Positions 49,615-56,208 of a stretch of 64,000 nucleotides of DNA are shown here, piece after piece. Position 1 is the stretch's first letter; each line of letters starts with the position of its first letter. The stretch lies in contig DATJTX010000025.1 of the NCBI GenBank assembly GCA_035502855.1, positions 59,242 through 123,241 of the forward strand, in the 5' to 3' direction. The notes under the pieces were generated by a model. It did not search any database. It was not told the origin of the DNA and was given only the letters and a program-made list of their open reading frames with translations. The stretch is from Candidatus Baltobacteraceae bacterium. Its GTDB lineage: Bacteria > Vulcanimicrobiota > Vulcanimicrobiia > Vulcanimicrobiales > Vulcanimicrobiaceae. A program made the position numbers and the translations under genes.

Positions 49615-50308
49615 CCTGACGATCTTGGTGCTGGTTGCGGCGGCGTTTGGTTTTGCCGCGCTCTGGGACCGGACGATCGGCCTGCCGGGATTTTGGATCG
49701 CGCTGGCTGCGATCGTCGCGCTGCTGCTTTGGCGAGGTTTCAACGCACAAAGCGCTTCGCAACGCTGGTTGGTGCGGGCCGCCGATCGTCCGGTCGTCTT
49801 GCAGCCGCCGTTCCGCGACCGCTGGTGGGTCGCGGCCGGTGGGCCGGATCCGCGTCACAATCATCACCAGTCGGTGAGCGATCAGTACTTTGCTTACGAC
49901 TTTCTACGCGAGAGCGGTGATTCGTGGGATCAACCGATTCTCGCACCTTGCGACGGCATGGTCGCGCACGTCGAGAACCGTCAGGACGATGCGCCGCCGG
50001 CCCAGCGCCGCCGCAACCGCGCGCGTCCGTTTGGGAACTACGTCTCGATCGAAACGCCGCGCGGCTATGTACTCCTCGCGCACTTGCGCAAAGGCTCGAT
50101 CGGGGTGCGGGTCGGCGAGACCGTTCGCGCGGGCGATGAGATCGGCCGGTGCGGAAATTCAGGCGATACGCGCGGCGCGCACCTGCACGTTCACGCACAA
50201 AATCAGCCGAGTCAAGGGATCGATTCCGCGCAAGGCGTGCCGATCGCGTTTCTCGACCGTGGCGCTACCGAACCGATGCTGCTCGAATACCGCGATCGCT
50301 TAGGGTAG
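49598..50308 (+). CDS. M23 (LytM-like) peptidase, membrane-anchored
   Basis: The 236-residue protein has two N-terminal hydrophobic segments (about 8-24 and 30-47) and then an M23 metallopeptidase domain. The first metal site is in RHNHHQSVSDQYFAYDF (His and Asp), a YVLLAHL segment follows, and the closing HLHVH supplies the last ligand. All expected metal ligands are visible, so endopeptidase activity on cell-wall peptides or another Gly-rich substrate is possible. Start is GTG 49598, inside the ligase gene with a 17-bp overlap. Its place in a catabolic operon is unexpected and may be simple read-through packing. Confidence 0.8.
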   Translation: MRLPNSLTILVLVAAAFGFAALWDRTIGLPGFWIALAAIVALLLWRGFNAQSASQRWLVRAADRPVVLQPPFRDRWWVAAGGPDPRHNHHQSVSDQYFAYDFLRESGDSWDQPILAPCDGMVAHVENRQDDAPPAQRRRNRARPFGNYVSIETPRGYVLLAHLRKGSIGVRVGETVRAGDEIGRCGNSGDTRGAHLHVHAQNQPSQGIDSAQGVPIAFLDRGATEPMLLEYRDRLG

Positions 50309-50698
50309 GTCTTGCAAAACGGCGGTCGCCTCGATTTCCACCTTCGCGCGATCCTCGAGCAGCGTGGCGACCTGGACGAGCGTCATCGCCGGGTAATGCC
50401 GGTCGAACAGCTCGCGATAGACCTTGCCAAGCTCGGATGCTGCGGCGAGGTATTCGGTTTTGTCGGTGACGTACCAGGTCAGACGTATGACGTTGCTCGC
50501 ATCGCCGCCGGCGGCGCGCACGACCGCCAGGACGTTGCGCAGCGCCTGCGCTGCCTGCTCGACGAAGTCATCGGAGGCGAATTCACCGCGCGCAGTCCAG
50601 CCGATCTGCCCCGCGATGGCGAGCACGCGGCCCGCTCCAATCATGCCGTTGCTATATCCTCGCGGTGCCGGCCACCCGTCAGGCTGTATTGAGCTCAT
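50300..50698 (-). CDS. RidA/YjgF-family enamine deaminase
   Basis: The 132-residue protein is a RidA trimer-forming fold: GYSNGMIGAGRVLAIAGQIGW, a central FVEQAAQALRNVLAVVRAAGGDASNVIRLTWYV, and the late PAMTLVQVATLLEDRAKVEIEATAV. The typical Arg that binds the carboxylate is replaced at its usual place (the VQVATLLEDRAKVEIEA segment), so the substrate could differ. RidA proteins hydrolyse enamine/imine intermediates. In this cluster the amino group of 2-aminobenzoyl-CoA becomes an enamine after ring reduction, so a deaminating step is a good guess. It overlaps the EamA gene by 20 bp on the same strand and converges on the M23 peptidase with a 9-bp overlap. Confidence 0.82.
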   Translation of the reverse strand: MSSIQPDGWPAPRGYSNGMIGAGRVLAIAGQIGWTARGEFASDDFVEQAAQALRNVLAVVRAAGGDASNVIRLTWYVTDKTEYLAAASELGKVYRELFDRHYPAMTLVQVATLLEDRAKVEIEATAVLQDLP

Positions 50699-51629
50699 GC
50701 GAGTCCCCTTTTGGTGAAGTACGGCCGATCGTGAGGGCGAAAAACATTCCGCTCAGACAGACGAGCGCGCCGATCACTTCGTACGACGGAAACGAGGCGT
50801 GCAGGATCGGAACGCTCAGGATGCCGGTGAGCACCGGCGAGAAAAAGAGCATGATGGACCCCTTCCCGGCGCCTAACTTGTTGATGCCCCAGATCCAAAC
50901 CGGATAGGTGAGCAGAATTGGGACGAGCGTGGCGTAGAGGATACGCCACCATACGTCCCAGCCGAGCGCGTGCAGGTCGGTATGCACCAGCGCGGGCAGT
51001 CCCGCCGGTAGAATGATGAGCATACCGACGAAGATCGTGATCGCCAGCAGTTCGAGCGGCGCATAGCGTGTCATGAGCCGCGAGCCGAGCACGTTGTATC
51101 CGGCAAAGACGGCCGCGGAGGCAAGGACCAAACCGTCGCCCACGCGTGCTGCTGCAACCCCTGAAAAGGCGCCCTCGAAGATCGCGACGCCGAGAAGCGC
51201 GATGACCGAGCCGATCCAGCGGCCGGGGCGGACGTGTTCGTGGCGCGCCATGGCGACGATCGCCAGCGTGAAGATGGGCGAGGTCGCGCCGAGCAGCGCG
51301 GTTGCGAACGGCGTCGTGTTCGCGAGGCCAAAGACCCAGAGGTATTGATAGATGCCGAAGCCGCACGCGCTGCAGAGCAACAGCGTGGGAATATCGCGCC
51401 GCCGGATATGGATCCGCCCGCCGCTCACCCACATCAGGACGAACGCGAGCGGCGTCATTGCGAGGAAGCGCAAGAAGGCAAAGGCGAGCGGGTTCATCTG
51501 CTCGAGGATCTGTTTGGCGACGATCATGTTGATCGCCCAGGCGAGGACCACGTAGAGCAAAGCACCGTAGATAGGCAGGCGGCGCGACACGATTGGGCGC
51601 AAGCTTCGAGCGTCGATGAGCGACTCCAT
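50679..51629 (-). CDS. EamA-family (DMT) transporter
   Basis: The 316-residue membrane protein has about ten helices arranged as two EamA repeats. The first has YVVLAWAINMIVAKQILEQMNPLAFAFLRF, the second begins around GDGLVLASAAVFAGYNVLGSRL. DMT transporters export or import small metabolites such as amino acids or their derivatives. The start is uncertain: ATG 51629 gives MESLIDARSL but overlaps the divergent hydrolase start, while a GTG at 51590 would remove that overlap. It overlaps the RidA gene by 20 bp, suggesting a two-gene operon that handles a reactive amino-acid or enamine metabolite. Confidence 0.82.
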   Translation of the reverse strand: MESLIDARSLRPIVSRRLPIYGALLYVVLAWAINMIVAKQILEQMNPLAFAFLRFLAMTPLAFVLMWVSGGRIHIRRRDIPTLLLCSACGFGIYQYLWVFGLANTTPFATALLGATSPIFTLAIVAMARHEHVRPGRWIGSVIALLGVAIFEGAFSGVAAARVGDGLVLASAAVFAGYNVLGSRLMTRYAPLELLAITIFVGMLIILPAGLPALVHTDLHALGWDVWWRILYATLVPILLTYPVWIWGINKLGAGKGSIMLFFSPVLTGILSVPILHASFPSYEVIGALVCLSGMFFALTIGRTSPKGDSHELNTA

Positions 51630-52398
51630 GCTCTTTCTCGAAAACGAATCGGTGCGGCTGTGTTGCGAGCGCCGCGGCAGCGGAGCGCGCCGCGTGCTCT
51701 TCGCGCACGGTTGGATCTCCTCGCGGCGCATGTGGTACGAGGTCGTCGACCGGCTCGATCCGGCGCTCTTCACCGTCGATCTCCTCGACTTTCGGGGCTG
51801 CGGACGATCCGATCGCCCGCGTGCGCACAACGAGATCGAGAATTACGCGAGCGACCTGCGCACGGCGCTCGCATCGATCGACGCGCCGGTGACACTGGTC
51901 GGGCACTCGATGGGCGGACGACTGGCACAGTATCTCGCCGCTGAGCGCCCAGCGAACCTCGAGCGGCTGATCCTGGTGGCGCCCGGCACGGCGAACGGGA
52001 CCCCTCCGTCGGCGCGTCACCGTGCGCTCACGCTCGAAACGTACGGCTCGCGGCAGCGGATCGAGCGTTTCCAGCGGGCCGCGATGCACCGCGAAGTCGC
52101 GAATACGATGATGGAACGAATCGTCGACGACGCGCTCATGGCCTCGTACGATCATTGGATGGGGTGGTACGACCACGGACGAGCGGTCGACTTCAGCGAT
52201 CGTTTATCCGCGATCACGGTGCCGACTCTGGCGATTGGCGGCACCAACGATCCGCTCGTACCGCCCTCGCGCGTAAAACGCGATGTCGCGGACGCGATCG
52301 ATGGCGCGCTCTTCGCGTTACTGCACGCAGCCGGGCACAATCTACCGATCGAAGCTCCCGACGATATCGCGCAGGCCGTACGCCGTTTCGGTCAGTGA
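51616..52398 (+). CDS. Alpha/beta hydrolase
   Basis: The 260-residue enzyme has the alpha/beta-hydrolase core: oxyanion segment LFAHGWISSRRMW, nucleophile Ser in VGHSMGGRLAQYLA, acid residue in GGTNDPLVPP, and the catalytic His in HAAGHNLPIEAPDDIAQAV. Thus the Ser-Asp-His triad is intact. Esterase, lactonase or C-C bond hydrolase activity is possible; in an aromatic degradation cluster a ring-cleavage hydrolase is plausible. Start could be ATG 51616 or 51628; no ribosome site is visible at either. It is divergent from the EamA transporter and converges on a pseudopilin gene with a 7-bp overlap. Confidence 0.85.
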   Translation: MSDSMLFLENESVRLCCERRGSGARRVLFAHGWISSRRMWYEVVDRLDPALFTVDLLDFRGCGRSDRPRAHNEIENYASDLRTALASIDAPVTLVGHSMGGRLAQYLAAERPANLERLILVAPGTANGTPPSARHRALTLETYGSRQRIERFQRAAMHREVANTMMERIVDDALMASYDHWMGWYDHGRAVDFSDRLSAITVPTLAIGGTNDPLVPPSRVKRDVADAIDGALFALLHAAGHNLPIEAPDDIAQAVRRFGQ

Positions 52399-53024
52399 TC
52401 CCACCCGGGTACTGCGGATGGCGGACTCTCGACGAGCGGCTGCCAGACGTTTCCCGCCGTTGTCGATCCGCTGTTCGTCGTATATTGAACGGTGATCAGC
52501 GTATTCGGCGCGCCCGCGTCGTCGCCGGGACCGCCATCGATCAACGCATCGAAGGAGCCGTCCGCGCCGCCGACGATCGACGCGTATGGCGGCGTGGCAA
52601 ACGTTCGAAACGCGACCAAACCGGAGCGCGCGGCGAGTTGTGCCCCAGAGGCGGCGCTCACCACACTCGAGATCAGCACGACGGCGCGACCCTCGCTGAC
52701 CGCGCTATTGTTTTGTAACACGACGGTGCACGCGGTGCCGGGGCACGCACTGGGTGACGGAGCCGCGGCCGGCGTCGCGAAGGTCGTCTGCACGTTGATT
52801 TCGCAACCGTTCGCGCCCGCGTAGGCACAGGTTGCGATCGGCGCAGGCGTGACGCCCTGCGCGATTGCGGCTTGCGCCGCATGCTCGGCGGTGACGAAAG
52901 CGAGCCGCGATGCATCGAGGGCGCGTTGTCGCAGCGCCGCCTGCGCGAGTGCTGACGCGCCTTGTACGATCGTTTCGCTCAGCACCGCGAGGAACGCGAG
53001 CAAGAAGATCGTCCGCAGCAGCAT
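52392..53024 (-). CDS. Pseudopilin-like secreted protein
   Basis: The 210-residue protein begins MLLRTIFLLAFLAVLSETIVQ, a hydrophobic N-terminal helix without a clear signal-cleavage site, then Ala-rich helix and a large Ala/Gly/Thr/Ser-rich domain with paired cysteines (ATCAYAGANGCEIN and ACPGTACTVV) that may form disulfides. It resembles minor pseudopilins or PilX-like proteins, though the prepilin cleavage motif is absent. Its ATG overlaps the stop of the upstream prepilin as TAATG, so they are translated together. A type IV pilus/type II secretion-like complex is implied, but no assembly ATPase or secretin is in the window. Confidence 0.6.
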   Translation of the reverse strand: MLLRTIFLLAFLAVLSETIVQGASALAQAALRQRALDASRLAFVTAEHAAQAAIAQGVTPAPIATCAYAGANGCEINVQTTFATPAAAPSPSACPGTACTVVLQNNSAVSEGRAVVLISSVVSAASGAQLAARSGLVAFRTFATPPYASIVGGADGSFDALIDGGPGDDAGAPNTLITVQYTTNSGSTTAGNVWQPLVESPPSAVPGWDH

Positions 53025-53464
53025 TATTGCGGCGCCGCCCCGTTGTGGGCCGACGGCAACAGCGAACCGGGGAGCGGCGCCGGCGCCGGAATCGTCTGAC
53101 TAAGCGTTGCCGTCTTTGTGCTGTCGTTTTGACTGCTCGCCGTCAACACGATCGTCACGGAACCGTCGGCCGCTCTCGCGCTGGAAACCGAAAGTTGGGC
53201 GGTGAGCGGCGAGCCGCTGGGCATTGGGATGGTGGTTGCAATCGTCGTGCCGGGTACGCTCGCGCCCTGATACTTCATCACGTCGACCGCGATGCGCATC
53301 TCGCGGATGACGGTTGCTTCGAGCGCGCTCTGAATCGGATCGGGTCCGAAGCGGTGGCCGACCGCAATCAGTACAGCACCGAGCGCGCCGGCTGCGAGGG
53401 CGACGATCGCAACCGCCACGACCACTTCGAGGAGGCTATCACCGCGTTGCCCGGATTGCTCCAC
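53024..53464 (-). CDS. Prepilin-like protein with N-methylation motif
   Basis: The 146-residue protein starts MEQSGQRGDSLLEVVVAVAIVAL, a type IV prepilin/pseudopilin leader: a short polar region, Gly cleavage site, and Glu at +5 followed by a hydrophobic helix. The C-terminal part is a Thr/Ser-rich beta domain ending SLLPSAHNGAAPQ. It would be processed by a PilD-type peptidase and joins a pseudopilus or pilus. Start is GTG 53464, one base after the acyltransferase stop. The next gene starts in its stop codon, so this is a three-gene cluster of acyltransferase and two pilin-like proteins. Confidence 0.7.
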   Translation of the reverse strand: MEQSGQRGDSLLEVVVAVAIVALAAGALGAVLIAVGHRFGPDPIQSALEATVIREMRIAVDVMKYQGASVPGTTIATTIPMPSGSPLTAQLSVSSARAADGSVTIVLTASSQNDSTKTATLSQTIPAPAPLPGSLLPSAHNGAAPQ

Positions 53465-53465
53465 G

Positions 53466-54605
53466 TCACGGTGAGTGCCCGCCGGCAGCCGGGACGAGAC
53501 GCGGCTGCGGCAAGCGCAAGAGGGGCCGTTCGACCAGATAGGTCACGAGCGCTGCTTCCGCGATCGTGACGATGAAGGCCAGGATCGTGTAATGCACCTG
53601 CCAGGAAAGGCTGGCGTGCGGATCACCCGAGTAGGGCGGTATGTGGTGGATGACGAGCTCGCGTGCGAGCATCTGGTGATAGAGATAGAGATTATACGAG
53701 ATGATGGCGAGAAAGCGCAGCGGCGGGTTGGCGAGCGGCAGCTGCCAAAATTTCGGCGCGCACAGCGAACCGACTGCCACCGCCGCAAAGGCCAGCCCGT
53801 AGAGCGGGCGCGTATAGATCTGGAGCGCGACCTCCCATTGCGGCGCATTCCGATGATCGTACATATTGATGAGCAGCGCGCAGAACAACCAGGCGCCGGC
53901 GACCGCAAGAAGGAGCATGGCGAGCGAGAGCCGAGATTGGCGCCAGCGATGACCGTAACGCGCGAAGATCCACGCCGAGAGCATGCCGCACGCGAAGATG
54001 TCGAGGTATCCGGGCAGATTTTCGATCAGGAGCGGCATTTGGTTGTTGAAGCAGCAGTGCGCCGCATGCACGCGCCAGAGTTCAGCGAGCGCGATCATCG
54101 CGATTGCGGTCACAAAAGGAAGTCGCGAAAAGCAGAACCAGATCAACGGAAAGATGAGATAGAACTCGACCTCGACGGCGAGCGTCCAGAGCACGCCGTT
54201 GATCGATCCGTAGGTCGACTGCCACCAGGTGTGGATGAAGAGCAAGTGGGTCAGGATCTCTTGCCACGGCGCGGCGCCGAAGCGCGAGAGCGCGGCATAA
54301 CCGATTGCGTAAGCGATCGCGATCGAGAGCACGTATGAGGGGACGATCTTGATGAAGCGGCGCCAGGCGAAATGCCCCCACGTCGGCGCGCGTTCGCCGG
54401 CGAATTGCGCGCGCACGAACGGATACGTGATGACGAATCCGCTCAAATAGAAGAAGAGATGCACGCCGATGAAGCCGGTTTCGGGGATCCACTGCAGCCA
54501 GCGCGCCGGCGCGGGCAGCCACGAGAGCTCCCAAATGTGGTACCACAGCACCAGCAGCACGGCGATGCCGCGCATCCCGTCAAGGACGCCAAGCCGATCC
54601 TTCAC
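53466..54605 (-). CDS. Acyltransferase 3 family membrane protein
   Basis: The 379-residue protein has about ten membrane helices and family features: LDGMRGIAVLLVLWYH with the catalytic His-like residue at the end of helix 1, FIGVHLFFYLSGFVITYPF, and a RRFIKIVPSY segment. Acyltransferase-3 proteins transfer acetyl or other acyl groups from the cytosol to sugars or cell-envelope polymers. The acceptor here is unknown; the following pilin genes make glycan or pilin modification conceivable. It starts at ATG 54605 and is the first of three tightly packed minus-strand genes. Confidence 0.88.
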   Translation of the reverse strand: MKDRLGVLDGMRGIAVLLVLWYHIWELSWLPAPARWLQWIPETGFIGVHLFFYLSGFVITYPFVRAQFAGERAPTWGHFAWRRFIKIVPSYVLSIAIAYAIGYAALSRFGAAPWQEILTHLLFIHTWWQSTYGSINGVLWTLAVEVEFYLIFPLIWFCFSRLPFVTAIAMIALAELWRVHAAHCCFNNQMPLLIENLPGYLDIFACGMLSAWIFARYGHRWRQSRLSLAMLLLAVAGAWLFCALLINMYDHRNAPQWEVALQIYTRPLYGLAFAAVAVGSLCAPKFWQLPLANPPLRFLAIISYNLYLYHQMLARELVIHHIPPYSGDPHASLSWQVHYTILAFIVTIAEAALVTYLVERPLLRLPQPRLVPAAGGHSP

Positions 54606-54727
54606 GCGGCCTTCTTGAGCGCACCGACCACGTTGTCATCCCGAGCTCCTCGACTCGCCGCGCCCGTTCAAGACGGGGTCCGTGAAGCGTCTTCGACGGA
54701 TCGCGCCGGTAGGTTTGTTCTATGGGG

Positions 54728-54767
54728 TTGACACAAAGTTGGGGTTTGTATTAGCGTGTAGATACAA
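54728..54767 (+). promoter_or_regulatory. Promoter plus dyad operator of GntR/YtrA unit
   Basis: A perfect TTGACA (54728-54733) precedes an inverted repeat TTGTAT-(10 nt)-ATACAA (54746-54751 and 54762-54767) whose right arm ends at the start codon. The -10 element probably lies within this dyad (TATTAG-like, 54749; spacing uncertain). The half-sites fit a GntR-family operator, and a GntR-type gene is the second gene of this unit, so autorepression is likely. Confidence 0.55.
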
Positions 54768-55576
54768 TGCACGATGCGGTGGTTTTGGGGGCATCCTACG
54801 AACGACCATTTGCGGTCATCGTTGCCCTGTTGTCTTGTGCCTTCGCATGTGCTCGGCCGTCACTGTTCGGAAACGAGAAAGTCTGGCTGGACGCGGCCGT
54901 GACCCGCGCGCCGGCTGACGTGCGGATACGGCTCGACGCGGCCATTCGGCGGCGGCAGCAGCAAGAGCGCTTCGACCGGCAGGCCGGCTATGCCGTTTCC
55001 TTGATCGGGCTCGTCGTCGCGGCTTGCGGATTCTTCGTCTTGATCTCGTTGCCTGTGCTCGGCGCGTTGTTTTCGGCGCTGCTCTCCGGTGGGCTAGCCT
55101 ATCAACTGCTGCGCGTCGAACGCGTGCGCCCGGGAGCGCGCATCGCAAATCTACGGCGCCGCGACATCCGGCGGATCATCCCGTTGTGGTATCTGAGCCT
55201 TCCGGTCATTGGGTGGTGCTGCAGCGCCTATTTCGCCTGGGCGTCGGGCGAGTGGATCGCGATGGCGATTTCTCTCGGTGCAAGCGCGCTTGCGATCGCA
55301 TTGTGCTTTGTTGCAGCCTCGGCACCTGCGTTGCTCGGCAGCGACGATCCGTCGGCAGACGAAGCCGTCGACGCTGCGCTGCGGACGTTGCGCGTAGGCT
55401 CGCTGCTGTTCATCGCGGCGACCGGAACCTTCATCCTCGCCTCACTGATCTTTATGCCGGATTACGTCGCGACCGCTGTGCGACTGGTATGTGCCGGTTC
55501 CTACTTCGCTATGGCGCTGGGTATGCAGCGACTGAAGAAGAGCATCCCGGCGAGCATTGCCGCAATGATGGCGTAA
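54767..55576 (+). CDS. Multi-pass membrane protein, GntR-associated
   Basis: The up to 269-residue protein has about six or seven hydrophobic helices, grouped around residues 70-115, 137-185 and 200-262, with an Arg/Gln-rich cytosolic stretch (about 50-66). No transporter family is recognised. The start is uncertain: ATG 54767 sits on the operator dyad, so the transcript could be nearly leaderless, and a GTG at about 54898 is an alternative. The GntR/YtrA regulator gene starts 27 bases downstream. In YtrA-type systems the partner is often an ABC or membrane export system, so an envelope-stress role is possible, but only context supports this. Confidence 0.6.
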   Translation: MHDAVVLGASYERPFAVIVALLSCAFACARPSLFGNEKVWLDAAVTRAPADVRIRLDAAIRRRQQQERFDRQAGYAVSLIGLVVAACGFFVLISLPVLGALFSALLSGGLAYQLLRVERVRPGARIANLRRRDIRRIIPLWYLSLPVIGWCCSAYFAWASGEWIAMAISLGASALAIALCFVAASAPALLGSDDPSADEAVDAALRTLRVGSLLFIAATGTFILASLIFMPDYVATAVRLVCAGSYFAMALGMQRLKKSIPASIAAMMA

Positions 55577-55602
55577 GAGAGAATGGAAGCGGATGATTCC
55601 TC

Positions 55603-55992
55603 GTGCTTGAGAACGAGCCGCTGATCGCGGTCGATCCGCAGATCGAGACGCCGCCGTATCAACAGATCTTCGAGCAAATTCGGGCGGCAATCGAACGCGG
55701 CGCGCTCGTACCCGATGCGCCGCTTCCGACGGTGCGGCAACTCGCCGGCGACCTCGGTGTGGCTCCCAATACCGTTGCGCGCGCGTATGGCGATCTCGCA
55801 AATGCGGGATGGCTCGTCAGCGAAGGCCGCCGCGGTACGCGCGTCGCGAGCAAGACGCCGGCGGCGGATCGCCGCGCGCGCTCGAATGCGCTGGCGCAGG
55901 CGACGTCGCGGTTCGTGGATTCACTGCGCCATCGCGGCTACAGCCCGACGGAGATCGCCGCCGAGCTGCGCAAAGTCCTCGAACGGGGTTGA
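55603..55992 (+). CDS. GntR-family (YtrA subfamily) transcription regulator
   Basis: The 129-residue regulator has an N-terminal winged helix: PPYQQIFEQIRAAIERGALVPDAPLPTVRQLAGDLGVAPNTVARAYGDLANAGWLVSEGRRGTRV, a standard GntR layout. The short C-terminal helical part (about 50 residues, with FVDSLRHRGYSPTEIAAELRKVL) is typical of YtrA-like members rather than of the large effector-binding GntR groups. Start is GTG 55603. Its likely operator is the TTGTAT/ATACAA dyad at 54746-54767. A perfect TTGACA overlaps its stop codon (55989-55994) and may serve the attenuator downstream. Confidence 0.88.
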   Translation: MLENEPLIAVDPQIETPPYQQIFEQIRAAIERGALVPDAPLPTVRQLAGDLGVAPNTVARAYGDLANAGWLVSEGRRGTRVASKTPAADRRARSNALAQATSRFVDSLRHRGYSPTEIAAELRKVLERG

Positions 55993-56021
55993 CAGCCCCC
56001 GCCGGGATGTGATTGCATAGC
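55989..56021 (+). promoter_or_regulatory. Candidate promoter of the aromatic operon
   Basis: TTGACA at 55989-55994 overlaps the GntR stop codon and is a perfect -35. A -10 lies somewhere in 56011-56020 (TGCATA, 56014-56019, spacing 19, is the best but weak). Transcription would begin just before the leader ORF at 56028, which could be translated with little or no 5' untranslated region. The -10 assignment is uncertain. Confidence 0.4.
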
Positions 56022-56027
56022 CGCAAC

Positions 56028-56108
56028 GTGACTCGGAACGGTTTTAGCTTTGCGTACTGGTATTACTACTTCGGCCTGACCGGTCGAAGGGGATTCGCGC
56101 ACGCATAA
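56028..56108 (+). CDS. Aromatic-amino-acid leader peptide (26 residues) of attenuator
   Basis: A GTG-started ORF of 26 codons whose core reads FSFAYWYYYF (residues 6-15), with another Phe at residue 23, so nine of 26 codons are Phe (4), Tyr (4) or Trp (1). The run of critical codons, 10-15, spans 56055-56072. It lies directly before a PDT-DAHP synthase operon. When charged aromatic tRNAs are scarce the ribosome should stall here; when plentiful it reaches the TAA at 56106-56108. No Shine-Dalgarno is obvious, so initiation may be weak or leaderless. Reading all three aromatic amino acids in one leader is unusual: known leaders typically sense one. Confidence 0.85.
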   Translation: MTRNGFSFAYWYYYFGLTGRRGFAHA

Positions 56109-56161
56109 AACCAGCCGGCTCGTCGCCGGAGAACACACGTAAGATGCATGAACGAGTCCCC
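56089..56161 (+). promoter_or_regulatory. Candidate antiterminator of attenuator
   Basis: GGGGATTCG (56089-56097, inside leader codons 21-24) can pair over nine positions, one a G-U, with CGAGTCCCC (56153-56161), the left arm of the terminator stem. This would exclude the terminator. A ribosome stalled at codons 10-15 leaves the region free; one at the stop codon covers it. A 5-bp hairpin (56115-56119 with 56125-56129) fits in the intervening loop. Confidence 0.65.
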
Positions 56162-56187
56162 GCCGAAGTGGGGACTCGTTCCTTTTA
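56150..56187 (+). terminator. Attenuator terminator upstream of pheA-aroF fusion
   Basis: A perfect 12-bp stem GAACGAGTCCCC / GGGGACTCGTTC with an 8-nt loop (56162-56169) is followed by CTTTTAT. It ends 22 bases before the start of the fusion gene, so it must be bypassed for expression. Its left arm is the target of the antiterminator. Confidence 0.88.
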
Positions 56188-56208
56188 TGAACCAGGGGTA
56201 ACCAGGCA

